Shown: positions 1 through 10,406 of the stretch, piece after piece | Position numbering within the stretch: position 1 is the first letter of the stretch | How the letters are laid out: each line of letters opens with the position of its first letter | Assembly (NCBI GenBank): GCA_009801015.1 | Contig: VHZZ01000010.1 | Location: forward strand, 34,854-72,565 | DNA: 37,712 nt | Reading direction: 5' to 3' | From: Silene noctiflora | Lineage: Eukaryota; Streptophyta; Magnoliopsida; Caryophyllales; Caryophyllaceae | Translations under genes and position numbers: made by a program | Notes under the pieces: model-generated | Seen by the model: only the letters and a program-made list of their open reading frames with translations | Databases searched by the model: none | Told to the model about the DNA's origin: nothing

Positions 1-244
1 CTACAACAAATGAAATATCCTCATCAAGCCAATCAAACAATAAGCCAAACAACAACCAAACTGTATCTCAAGAAGAGAACAATATACACCCACAAGAACC
101 AATAACATTTCTTGCTAACTTAAATTTTGTCAACAATCTAGATAAGTCGCAACTAATCACATTTCATAAAATTCTAAGCTTCGTCAACGATCTACACAAA
201 TCACAACAGCAAAAACTCCTATAAATGCAGCAAAACAACGATAA

Positions 245-590
245 TCTAACGAACATAGGTAGATCCATTTAGTTCAAACCCTTCACCACAAACGAGCAAA
301 TCAAATCTCTAGTGTGACATAAATCAGCCTTACAGTCAACCAAATTACGAAAATGACACAAAATCACAACAAAAAAATCCTTCTCTTACCGCAAATTAAC
401 CTAGAAATCCAACGAAATAACAAAGGTAGATCTTTTAAACCTTTCTCCACGAATAAAAAACAAATCAAAACTCAATGTGCCACAGACCATCCTTAAAATC
501 ACCATAAACATCAAAATACAACAAATTACACACCCCTAAAATAACAAAAAGCACAACCTACCTAAATTTCAACAGATCTATACCAAAAAA
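245..590. repeat. Two degenerate tandem copies (~169 bp) in 14-3-3 intron 1
   Basis: The stretch beginning near the word AGGTAGATCCATTT (about 256) recurs as AGGTAGATCTTTT at about 425. Similar words follow in the same order: TTCACCACAAACGAGCAAATC versus CTCCACGAATAAAAAACAAATC, then shared ACAAATTAC-type words. The spacing is about 169 bp. A shorter 59-bp repeat (TCAACAATCTA / TCAACGATCTA) lies at about 128 and 187. No coding potential is visible. It is intronic sequence of the 14-3-3 gene. Confidence 0.5.
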
Positions 591-624
591 AACAACCTAA
601 AATCCATAAGCAACAACATTACCC

Positions 625-1075
625 CAGTGACTCAAGGACTCCCGCAAATTAAGGGGTAAGGGAGTCTGATAAACGCAACATAACCCTCATGTTAGCAGCA
701 GATCTATAAACAATATATATTCGTCCCCAATCATTTGTTTACATTTGATTACGGTACCTTACACTAAAAATAAAAAAGGTAAACAAATGATTGACCCGGT
801 TCGGTAAATTAAGGAGCAAGGGTGTCGGATATAAGCAACATTACCTCACATGAGTCATATACCAACAGATCTATACAAAAAGAGATCTCCGTCTCAATCA
901 TTTGTTTAGCTTTGATTACGATACTCCTCACAAAGAATTAAGACAGATGTATTCATACAACCCCACATTGACTTGAGAACACCAGCAAATTAAGGGGCAA
1001 CATTACCTCCTAATACGAACAGATCTATAAAAACTAGATCTCCGTCTTAATCATTTATTTACCTTCGATTAAAAT
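625..1075. repeat. Three degenerate tandem copies (~150-168 bp) in 14-3-3 intron 1
   Basis: A block containing GCAAATTAAGGGG, then GCAACAT(T)A, then CAGATCTATA, then a CGTC..AATCATTTGTTTAC-type word occurs three times. The last word falls at about 722, 890 and 1043. The second and third copies drift (ATCATTTGTTTAGC, ATCATTTATTTACC). In the first copy the ATCATTTGTTTAC word is followed about 50 bp later by its inverse GTAAACAAATGAT, making a small fold-back resembling the core of Stowaway-type elements. I infer local tandem amplification of an element-derived segment. Confidence 0.6.
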
Positions 1076-1119
1076 AAGCAAACAAAATAAGGAAATCGGA
1101 TCTATCGAAAGGACGATAC

Positions 1120-1593
1120 CTGAGCAGCCTTATAAGCAGTAAGAGTACTCTCAGCAGCCTCCTTACGATCACTACCAGTCTTAAACTCCGCCAAATACCT
1201 ATGATAATCACCCTTCATCTTCAAATAAAACACCTTTGAATCTCCATTTCCGGCAGACGGAATCAATTTGTCATCCAAAAGCTTTAAAATTCCCTCGCAA
1301 ATATCCGAAAGCTCCTTTTCGATCCGCGATCGATAATCGCGGATCGAGGAGACATGATCTTCATTACCACGAGACTCCTCTTTCTGTTCAATTGATGATA
1401 TGATTCTCCACGATGCACGACGTGCACCAATCACGTTCTTGTATGCAACGGAAAGGAGATTGCGTTCTTCTACGCTTAGTTCTTCGCTTGTTGCTGCTGC
1501 GGAAACGACTTTCTCCATGAATGAGACCATCTCTTCGTATCGTTCGGCTTGTTCTGCGAGTTTCGCCATGTATACGGATTCTTCTCTCGCCAT
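1120..1593 (-). CDS. GRF: 14-3-3 protein, first coding exon (gene runs off left edge)
   Basis: 14-3-3 proteins are dimeric cytosolic and nuclear adaptors that bind phosphoserine/phosphothreonine motifs. This exon encodes residues 1-158 of about 250-260, starting [15 protein letters not shown]. It carries the dimer-forming first helices, the family block [19 protein letters not shown] (binding-groove Lys and Arg) and the DYHRYLAEF block with the second groove Arg-Tyr pair. The ATG (1591-1593) is preceded on its strand by an AAACCCTA telobox. The exon ends in phase 0 at ...KAAQ, followed by a GT donor (1119-1118). The next expected exon (DIALAELAPTHPIRLGL type) is not in bases 1-1119, so the first intron is over 1.1 kb and the gene is cut by the window edge. 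I infer a non-epsilon type from the N terminus and long first exon, with moderate certainty. A decayed copy of part of this exon lies at about 3150-3370 on the other strand. Confidence 0.95.
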
Positions 1594-1596
1594 TGT

Positions 1597-1723
1597 TAGG
1601 GTTTTTGAGGTTTGAGAGATTTGATTTTTGATTTTAGGGTTTGAGTTTTGATTTTGAAAAAGATTTGGGGATTTTTGAGGAGGATATGAATGTGATGATG
1701 TATGTATACGACTTCGTTTTATA
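1597..1723 (-). promoter_or_regulatory. 14-3-3 upstream region: telobox and TATA-like box
   Basis: On the minus strand a TATAAAA word (1717-1723) lies about 125 bp upstream of the 14-3-3 ATG, and an AAACCCTA telobox (1597-1604) sits just before the ATG. Teloboxes are known in promoters and 5' leaders of plant growth-related genes. The placement fits a short leader with the telobox inside it, but the start of transcription is inferred. Confidence 0.45.
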
Positions 1724-1730
1724 ATAAGGC

Positions 1731-3149
1731 CGGTTTATTTACTTCCCCGGTTTAGATTATACTCCGTTTTTTTACTTATTTTTTAGAAGAATATTCTGTA
1801 ACGATCTAACGGAGTTTAAATAAAAATTCATGCATTTCTTAAATGAAACCGTCTAAATTGAGTTTAATATACCCTAACTGACGAAAAAAAAAAAAAACTA
1901 AATTGAAATTATCGAGATTAAAGCGAACTAGATTCAAATCGTTTGGACATAAATTTACGGAATAATAAGCCTAAATTACTTCTTTGAGTGAGAAATAAGC
2001 TTTGTCATCTTGTTTGTCGTATGATTGGTCTGATAGTAATAAGTCTTATTAATGTATAATTTTAATGTTTATTTAATTTAAATAATTCTTTTCATGACTT
2101 GATGTTTTATACAGAGCATTATTATTCGTCTTTCTTAATTCTTTGTATTTACTTTTGAAATAAAGAAAAAAAAAATTGACATGCAAATGAGAAGAAAACG
2201 AAACTCTTACATTGTCAAACAAGTAAAAAACGTAAACAAATTGGTAGGAACCGATACAGAAAACGTAAAGAAATGACCGGGACAAAACGGTTTATGCGAT
2301 GGGATTGGTGACAAGCTGTAAAACTGTACTCGTTGAATTCGTGAGAGTGTGTGTAAGGTCAGGGAAGGATGGATTCGGACCGTTGGATTTGGGAAGGGAG
2401 AGTGTGGGAGTGAATCTTGGCCGTTGGATTATAGATCTAGATTATTGTGATGGACTAAAGTGACGCCGTTTTGGGATCATACCTCCGTGGACCTGACTAG
2501 GAAACCGTGTTGGGGCCACATTTATTTTGAATTTTTGTGCCGGCTTGTCGAGTTGGTCACTTGGTCCATTATGGCTTTTGGGCTTTTTATTAAAAAAAAA
2601 AAAAAAAAAAAAAAGAGACAAATTCTTGTAAAATATGCATATCTGTCTTAAATTTGATCGGGTTACGATAGTGGTTGTTTGATAACTTCAGTAATAGATA
2701 TTCGATTATTAAATATAACATATTTATATTTTTAAATATTAAATTATAATATTAGCAAATTATAACACGAGTAAAAACATGTATTTACTATTGGGCTGTT
2801 ACTAATTTAGTGGTGGACTAGTGGTCGGCTAGTCGCACAAGTCACAACGCATTTGCTCGATGAACGTCGTTAATTGTTTTGAGAAAGCGTTAATTGTGAG
2901 AAATTATATTTGGTAAACAATTATGTTACTTTCTCATGTGGAGAGAACTTTGAGAATTATGCGAAGATGGGTGAAGACGAAGGTGTACCCAGAGATGAGG
3001 ATGTTGGGGTGGTTTGTAGGTGATGGTCGGTGATACGTGAGGTGGTGAGATGTAAGAGGGTGATTGAAAGTTTGAAGATACTTAAGGAGATAAGCGTTAG
3101 TTTAAGAAGAGAAAAGAGTATTACGAGCGAAGAGGGCGGGGAAAAAGTG
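1731..3149. other. Intergenic, no gene recognised
   Basis: Low-complexity AT-rich DNA. A 23-base poly(A) run lies at 2592-2614, preceded by about 300 bp of less AT-rich unique sequence (2290-2590) with the repeated words CCGTTGGATT and GGCCGTTGGATT. This could be the 3' end of an old retroposed sequence, but no open frame or target-site duplication was found. The short open frames here look like chance. Confidence 0.4.
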
Positions 3150-3370
3150 TTGAAAATCGGCAAGCCAATGATATGTCTAGGTGGGAAGTGGGCTTCGACA
3201 ATAAGGCTAGTGCTGAGTAAATGTGATAGTGAGTTATCGACGTCGAAGAACGCAAACTCCTTTTCGTTGCATACAAGAACGTGATTGGTGCACACGTCGT
3301 GCATCGTGGAGAATCATATCATTAATTGAACAGAAAGAGGAGTCTCGTAGTGATGAAGATCATGTCTCGT
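3150..3370 (+). pseudogene. 14-3-3 exon 1 relic with a sharply conserved 3' half
   Basis: From about 3246 to 3368 the plus strand matches the live 14-3-3 exon (1465-1345, minus) with about five substitutions and a 2-bp insertion (GTGCACACGTCG for GTGCACGTCG) that breaks the frame. The family words for VAYKNVIGA and IEQKEES are readable. From about 3150 to 3245 the resemblance continues but is weak (a TCGGCAAGCC..ATGATATG stretch aligns to the AEQAERYE codons, AGTGAGTTATCG to SEELS), with stops. There is no start codon or downstream exon, so it is non-functional. The step in similarity inside one copy suggests two events of different age, for example gene conversion or a second recent duplication. 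Confidence 0.85.
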
Positions 3371-4728
3371 GGTTATGACAAAATTACTTTGCTTACTCTT
3401 AAGGGGATACTATCATTTTACCCGTGAGTGGTGATCCATCATCGCATATATGATGAATTAATGATTCAAAACTTTTATATTCCACAACATTGAAAAAAAA
3501 TCAAAGTTGATTGGTCGGGATAGTAAAGACTCTCATCTCTTAAACATATTATTAAGCATTCGATTCATGATTTTTTTTTATGAAAAAACAAATTTAAAAG
3601 GAATCTAATGACATATCGATTACCTTCAACATTTTACAGAAAATTACATCAACGATCGTTAAGAGATACCTCATTCTCAACGCCGAAAAAAAAAACTTGG
3701 AAAAAGAAATCACCCATCATGCATTAATAAATCAGCCATCATATATTTGTAATCTAGCGAATACAAAACATTTGTGTATTATTGTCGTCATTCGGGTCCT
3801 TTTCCATCACAAATGTTATCTTCCTTTATCTCTTTGTCAATTAGTATTTGTATTTTGTAGTATTTGATCCACACCTTTATTTTTTCCCAGAGCAAAGTTT
3901 CACTAAGATAATTTACATTTATCGTCTTGATTTCAATACGGTAGTGTTAAAAATCACGAAAAAGAGGTTTTACCTCTCTTATAATTTTACCAGATTCGAA
4001 TCCAAGTGAAATCAGATGGTCTGCATAATAAAAGTCAACATTTTAAAATGATACTCCATATTAACTCAGTTTAGAACTAAACTTTAACGGAGCTTAGATT
4101 TGTTGAACTTATCACTTATAAAAGCTAAATTAAACGAAACCTATAAGAGCTGAACTAAACCCACATAAACTTAACTTTTTTTGAATTAAAATTTGGTATA
4201 TAAGAGCAAAACTGAACTTAAAGAAGGTAAGATTTCGAGCCGAGTTATAATGTGCTCGGGCATAGATTGACTCAAGCCCAAATTCGAGCTCAATTTAACC
4301 AATTTCGAGTTGAAATTTAACCGTGTCAAACTGTCAATTCTAAATACTTGTCGAACGGACTCTACTTAGTTATAAACTCATTATTTTATTATTATTGGGT
4401 GTATAACCACACTAAAATCACACATAATAAAAAGATAGCGACTCCAAGTTCCCTCACTAAAGAAATACGAATTCTCTATTCTATTACAAAGAGCAAGTGA
4501 TAAAAGGACTATAATACCCGAGAAAAATCACAAGCTTATAACCGTCCCAAATTCTCTTGGATAAGAATGAGTACACCTACTACTTTTCACCAACACCAAT
4601 GACAACCGTTGTTCATAAAATAACCTTCACCGTTGTTATTATAAGGTGTGTAACCGTTTTTAATACCGTGGACTTGTACGGGACCATTAAAATTTCCCTT
4701 TTAAAATATTTTAAAATACGGACTTTCG
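3371..4728. other. Intergenic, no gene recognised
   Basis: AT-rich sequence with no convincing open frame. About 4060-4330 is a degenerate stretch rich in GAGCTGAACT / AACTTAAACT and TCGAGCTCAA words, reminiscent of the GAGCTCGAGC elements elsewhere in the window (see 20674-21115) but too decayed to bound. Confidence 0.35.
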
Positions 4729-4880
4729 TTGAAGACGAACACTATCCGTCACAAGCTGAAGACGGATAGTGCCCTTCTAAAATATGTGAGTAATACTATC
4801 TATAAAGTGTTCAATTTATTCCTTATTTGCCCTTTCACCTGCCTTTATTATGACAGCAATACTATCCGTTTTCAACTTAC
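4729..4880. mobile_element. Fold-back MITE, degenerate copy upstream of SnRK2
   Basis: Begins near CACTATCCGTCACAAGCTGA followed by ACGGATAGTG, so the terminal repeat itself contains a hairpin. The inverse of these words (ATACTATCCGTTTTCAACTT) closes the element at about 4855-4875. The same family appears at 28583-28772 (best copy), 23060-23195 and about 31415-31440. Its right end lies roughly 110 bp upstream of the putative SnRK2 TATA box. Confidence 0.65.
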
Positions 4881-4986
4881 GATTTTAAAAACCCTTGAAA
4901 ATGCACCACGTAATCTCCTTTGTCTCTCTCCAAATCATTTCCTCCAACAGCGTTTACTCCAACTTTTGTCTTCACACACTCTTCTC

Positions 4987-5007
4987 TATAATAGTAGCTC
5001 TATAAAA
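4987..5007 (+). promoter_or_regulatory. Candidate SnRK2 TATA boxes
   Basis: TATAATA (4987-4993) and TATAAAA (5001-5007) lie 57-77 bp upstream of the SnRK2 ATG at 5064. Either could set a very short 5' leader. A leader intron or more distant start cannot be excluded from sequence alone. Confidence 0.4.
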
Positions 5008-5063
5008 TTCAACAAATCACTGAAATTTTGGAGAATCTGGTAAAAAAAATAGGAAGAAATATA

Positions 5064-8000
5064 ATGGAGCGTTATGAAATTGTTAAAGATATTGGTTCTG
5101 GTAATTTTGGGATTGCTAAATTAGCTAGAGATAAGTGTACTAGTGAATTGTTTGCTGTTAAATTGATTGAAAGAGGTGAAAAGGTTAGATTTTGATTATT
5201 ACCCTTTGCATTTTTATGTTGTTGGTTTTGATTTTATGGTTAAAGTTTGTTTCTTTTTGCTTATTTTGACGTGGGTTAGCCGGTTAGCCGGTTAGCGGAG
5301 TTAGGGGGCTAGTAGGGGCGCTGGCCTTAGCTGGAAAGCGAACATTTTGAATTTTTAAGTTAGGATGGTTGAATATTATTCTATTTTATCTTATGGTATT
5401 ACTAGTTCGCCCCGAGCTTCCTGCATAATTAGCAGGAGGTAAGTGTACCAGTGAACTGTTTGCTGTTAAATTGATTGAAAGAGGTGAAAAGGTCATATTT
5501 TGGGTGATACCCTTTGCATTTTTCTGTGTTTTTATTGATAAAGTTTGCATCTTTTTGCTTAAATTGATGTGGGTTAGTGACTTAGCGGACTTAGGGGGCT
5601 AGCAGGGACGCTTGCCAAGCTGGATAGTGGACATTTTGAGTGTTTAAGTTAAGATCGTTGAGTATTTTTCTATTTTACCTTGTGGTATTACTAGTTCGCC
5701 CCAGCTTGAAATCCTGATTCCGCCACTAGGTACTTGGATGTTTCTGAAGGGTTGATACAGTTTGCATTTCTGTGGATTTTTATGCTGTTGATTGATATGG
5801 GTTACTGAGGATTTGCTGTATTAGGTGCTTGGTTGTTTTTGAAGCTTATGTGATCTGGATGATGGTGCAGATTGATGAGCATGTTCAGAGGGAGATTATG
5901 AATCATAGCACATTGAAGCATCCGAATATCATTAAATTTAAGGAGGTATACCTTAATCACTTACTATGGTATTGTTTTGAGTTTGGATTATGCATCAATA
6001 AGTTTCGATTATGGATCATAGCTTTTTGATATTCAACTTGGGGCTGCATTGGGTTAGGAGTAATTGTTGCATGAGTAAGGCCGAGATCTTTTTGACTTAA
6101 TTTCAGTTCAGTTTGGTTATTCAGATAAGATAAGTTCACGTCATTCTCTTCCTTTCAATTAAGTTCAGATAGTTTTAATCCTAAAGAACGGACCTAATGA
6201 TAGTCGCCAAAATAAAGGTGAAAATGAGGGAAATGATGGCGGTAAAGTGAAAAGTAAAGGCATGGTGAAGGGAGGATATAGGGAAGGTTGGATACTAAAT
6301 ACCATCATTCCCATTTGAGGGTAATGCATTACTCTTTCTTTATCTTCTTCCTTTTTTCACTACCACCACCACTAACTCCTATTTTCTTTCGTTTTTCCCC
6401 TCATTGCCTCATTATACTTACCCGCGATTCAAGCAATCTCTAAAAAATGTTACCCCGTAATAGATATGGACAAGGACTTGAATTGGTCATCAAGCTTGTT
6501 TGTCAACATTTTGTGTGTATAATTCTTGATTTGAATATTTGTTTGTGTAGTTATTTAAAGAATATTCTGGGGTTTTAAACTTATAATAGAGAATATGTGA
6601 ATATCTAAGGTTAATCAACAACTACTCCACCAATAATGGTAATATAATATAAATCCTGCTAGAAAATGGGAAAATGTGTGGATGAAACTCAATTATTGGT
6701 GGAGGATGACCAATCAAGCATTTAATAGTCAACATTTGTATGCTGCTTGTTTATGGGATTTCGTTGTAATATTGCACCTTAGTTACCCTCCACTCTCCCT
6801 ATGGTCTGTTACATATTTTCCACTTAATGCTAATGCTGTTGGCTGTTTGATAATGCATTATCGCATTCTAGACTTAGGTTGCTGCAGGATACGTCTAGTC
6901 AGATTATCTTCACTCACTAGATTTAGTTTTGATATGCAGGTATAAAAAGTTATTTGTTTGCCCTTGTGAATATGAGGTTCGGAGAATAGTTGTAGAGGAT
7001 TGTATGTCAGTAAACTGGAAGGTCAAGAACCAGCTTTCCCTTGTTTAAGCTGTTGTACTTGAACTTTAAGCCCATGGAATTTGCTCGATTTTGCGTGTTT
7101 GTATTTGTTCCGTTGACCTTAGTGTTAACTAATGTCCATTGAATTGCACATTTATCTCACAGTGAGATTAAGTTCTCATTGTTTTTGTGTTTATGCTCCA
7201 TCCGTTGTTTTAGGGTGTTGCTTTTAACGTGTAAATTGATTATCCAAAAGCAATTTAGCCCACTTATCGTGCAAACGCAACAGAAAAAATTGTTTCTCCC
7301 CTCCTTCCTTTGTCTTTGTGCTAAAAGTAAAAGGTAAACAAATGATAGTGATGGCGGGAATAACGTAAGTAACAAAGTAGACCAAATATTGAATTTTAGT
7401 AATTTATAATTGAAGATTTTAAAGGAAAGAGGATTGCTTGGATGGACTTACTGGCACTGCAGTAAGACAACCAAATGTCATTGTATCCGTTGACCAGTTA
7501 AGCTTGAAGATGTATATCCTGTAAACTTATTAACTGCGTGATGCTGATTCTGTCTTGTAGGTGTTACTGACTCCTACACATCTTGGTATAGTCATGGAAT
7601 ATGCTGCAGGCGGAGAACTGTTTGAGCGAATAAGTAATGCTGGCAAATTCAGGGAGGATGAGGTAATACTTATTTTTCCTAAAATAATTGGCCCTTTTGA
7701 CCCTTTCTATATGGAGGAAAAATAGTGGAACTTATACTATCCGTGGTTAAATAATATAATGGTAACGATAATGTGGCATTTCTACACGTAACTTTTTGAA
7801 GGGATAGTTATGATGTTTCATCTTGTAATCTTAGTTATGGCCTCTAGTCAAACAGGACAATATAAACGGGATAGAGGCCTAGAGCCCTAGAGGGACTATT
7901 AGTGGTAGAATCATTTATATGGAAATTAATCAGGCATTTTCAGTTAAAAGTTGAACGCTTACGCTACGTATATGGTTGTATTTGTACTTGAAGTCCCTAT

Positions 8001-9538
8001 GTACTATTGTTCCTTTTTTTTACCCTTTCACCTTCTGGCCTAACCTGAAGGGTAGATACATGACTTGGTCTTGTAGCGCTCATCACTTACCTATCTTAAA
8101 GAGGGTATGAGGCGGGGAACTGGAGTGAAAACTGGCTACCGTAGTGAGCTAATATTTCTGTTTCTAATCCTTTTCGTTTGCTTCAGGCGAGATTTTTCTT
8201 TCAGCAGCTGATATCTGGAGTCAGTTACTGTCATTCATTGGTAAGTGGTAACACTTGCAATCTGCTTTCAACTTTGTACACCCTTTGGTTTCTGTTTCCG
8301 GTTCTCCCATTTTATATGCTGGTATATTCGTCGTATTCAAGAGCTTCTGTTTTGTGCAGCAAATATGTCACAGAGATCTCAAGCTTGAAAATACACTCCT
8401 AGATGGAAACACCGTACCTCGCGTAAAGATATGTGACTTTGGGTACTCTAAGGTAAATGGTGCAGCAACCTTATACTGCGTAATCCTTACTTTGGGTACT
8501 CAACTTGCATTGTAATCCACATCCTAGTATGCTTTTCAATAATCGTGCAAAAGTCTAGGAAGTTTATTCATGACGAGGGAGTACCTTGACTTTGAGGCGA
8601 AAAGCCGAATATTCTCAAAACTAGGCCCCATACTCCTTGTAGCTTATTGTAGATTAATGAAGGTTTCCTGATAAATTACTTTTTCCATGGGCCGGTATTT
8701 TGCAGTCTTCAGTGTTGCATTCCCAACCCAAATCTGCAGTTGGAACACCGGCCTACATTGCTCCAGAAGTGTTAGCCAAGAGAGAGTATGATGGGAAGGT
8801 GGATATTCTTTTTCTCCCTTTCTCGTTGTCTACCAGTCTACCACTTAATTGTTACTCGGACCTAAATCCAAGTTCTGTCTTCCTTGTAGATTGCAGATGT
8901 GTGGTCATGTGGTGTCACCTTATATGTGATGTTGTTCGGAGCTTACCCATTTGAAGACCCAGAAGATCGGAATAACTTCAGAAAGTCACTTGTCGTAAGT
9001 TTTGCTTAATATTCTAATATTATCTTTCAGTTTGACTGTTCTTTTTAATGCTCGAGTGCTTATCCATGCCTACAATATGTTTCAGAGGATCCTTGCGGCG
9101 CAGTACTCAATCCCAAATAATGTGCCAATCTCTTTGGAATGCCGACACCTCATATCGCGTATATTTGTAGCCAACCCGGAAAAGGTAACCATGATCATCT
9201 GCCAAATGCTTCAGCTTTCTTGATTTTGAGTTTGATCGACTTGAACTTTCTGGTCTTGACAGAGAATAACAATTCCCGAAATAAAAACCCATCCATGGTT
9301 TATGACAAACTTACCCATAGAGTTCATGGAAGGCGGAAGCTGGCAAAGCAACGTCATTAATCAACCTTCCCAAAGCATGGAGGAAATACTGTCAATAATA
9401 CACGAGGCACGACAACCTCTTGAACAGCCTAACGCAAATGGCCTTCTCAATGGTGCCAGCATGGATTTCGATGACCTGGATATCGATGCTGATTTGTATG
9501 ATATCGAAAGTAGTGGCGAATTTGTATGCTCTATGTAA
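5064..9538 (+). CDS. SNRK2: SnRK2 protein kinase, subclass II (SnRK2.8-like), nine exons
   Basis: Ser/Thr kinase of the osmotic-stress/ABA-related SnRK2 family. Exons: 5064-5183, 5871-5945, 7561-7662, 8187-8240, 8360-8452, 8706-8798, 8890-8994, 9086-9184, 9263-9538. All junctions are GT-AG and all in phase 0; the product is 338 aa. Residues 1-16 read [16 protein letters not shown] (glycine loop); ATP Lys33; catalytic HRDLKLEN with Asp123; DFG at Asp143; activation loop [21 protein letters not shown] with Ser158 at the place of the activating Ser175 of OST1 (SnRK2.6). The next residue, Thr176 in OST1, is Ala159 here. The short N terminus, the [12 protein letters not shown] stretch and an acidic tail ending SSGEFVCSM fit subclass II; Arabidopsis SnRK2.8 is 343 aa. 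Nine exons is usual for the family. Intron 1 holds a duplicate of the 3' half of exon 1; intron 2 holds a Tourist-like MITE. Confidence 0.97.
5128..5716 (+). repeat. Tandem duplication of SnRK2 exon 1 3' end plus intron
   Basis: Copy 1 (about 5128-5418) spans the last 56 bases of exon 1 and the start of intron 1. Copy 2 (about 5437-5716) lies 308 bp downstream. In copy 2 the exon part stays open in the native frame for 18 codons ([18 protein letters not shown]) and differs from exon 1 by one replacement (Asp to Gly) and two silent changes. It is followed by a GT (AAG|GTCATA). A weaker third partial copy (about 5745-5820, GTTGATACAG..TTTGCATTT) follows. The far end of copy 2 (CTGATTCCGCCACTAG, to about 5727) resembles a hAT-type terminus, so a transposon may have been involved. 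Confidence 0.85.
6079..6194. mobile_element. Tourist-like MITE in SnRK2 intron 2
   Basis: 116 bp flanked by TAA (6076-6078 and 6195-6197). Ends GGCCGAGATCTTTTTGACTTA and, inverted, GGTCCGTTCTTTAGGATTA. The interior is rich in TTCAGTTCAG words. It matches the architecture of the element at 17684-17859. TAA duplications and GGxC-type ends fit the PIF/Harbinger (Tourist) class. Confidence 0.6.
6195..7560. other. Rest of SnRK2 intron 2, no gene
   Basis: The longest SnRK2 intron (5946-7560). About 6200-6430 contains purine-rich GATGGCGGTAAAGTG followed by pyrimidine-rich TTTTTCACTACCACC, a loose inverted arrangement that may be another decayed MITE. No exon-like sequence or alternative kinase exon was seen. 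Confidence 0.4.
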
Positions 9539-9676
9539 ATAATATCAGCTGGTCAAGATCATGTAATGCTGCATGTATTATCTATCATATATATTTGCAC
9601 ACATTAGTTGCAGTTGTGTATAGAAAAAGAGGCAATTATGTGTGTGAAATTAGAATGCTGCAGTTTGCACCAGATT

Positions 9677-9682
9677 AATAAA
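9677..9682 (+). terminator. Candidate SnRK2 polyadenylation signal
   Basis: AATAAA about 140 bp past the stop codon, preceded by TGTGTGTG-like and TTTGTA-type words typical of plant far-upstream elements. No transcript evidence is available. Confidence 0.45.
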
Positions 9683-9699
9683 AGTGCCTTTTTCTGAGG

Positions 9700-10400
9700 T
9701 GTTTTTTTTTTTATTTCTTTTCGGTTGATGGGAGAATGATTCGGTGGTGACGGAGGTCTATTTTTGCATGTTTTATTTAAATTTCACCCTGAAATAAGTT
9801 GGAGAGAGCGGAATTTTAATATCTGTATTATCACATTTAGTAACATCATTTTTCAATGACAAATAAACGTAGAGAAATGGATCAGACTAAAAGAATATCA
9901 TAGTTCGTTAGTGTTTATAAGTAACAACATTTTTTTTCTTTGGCATGGTGCCGATTTATCCAAAACAAAAACCCGATATAGATCTAAAATTCTAAATTTC
10001 TTCTTTGAGATCCACTTTATCATTTAGGTCCTTGTTTGATCGAATCACAATAATAACATTCAAGTTGTTTCTTATCACATTATTTCGAACTATTCCCGAC
10101 TCGGGTCATTCCCGATTAAGATCAATTCCGAATTATACCACTATCTCTATAGCTCAAACTAACTCATTCAAATCAATCCGGTCTTTGCTACAGTTTCACC
10201 ACGTCTATAACTCTCAAATCCAGACCCAGACCATGTTCCGAAATCCAAACATGCTCAAATCATATAATTTCTACCTTAAACCGACTCATTCAAATCAATC
10301 AGGTCACATTCACCACGTCTACAAGACTACAACCTCTCAAATCTAAACCAAGCTCCGCAATCCAAATATGGTCCAAACCTAACCCAAACACCAACCCCAA
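9700..10400. other. Intergenic between SnRK2 and eS6, no gene recognised
   Basis: Unique AT-rich DNA. About 10130-10340 contains a local direct repeat: CTCATTCAAATCAATC followed by CACCACGTCTA and CTCTCAAATC appears near 10160 and again near 10283, about 120 bp apart. No open frame resembles a known protein. The last 200 bp are the upstream region of the eS6 gene. Confidence 0.4.
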
Positions 10401-10406
10401 CTCCCT

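Noticed and set aside
2957-3304. 115-residue minus-strand frame over the 14-3-3 relic
   Set aside because: It is the antisense shadow of the relic and matches no family I know.
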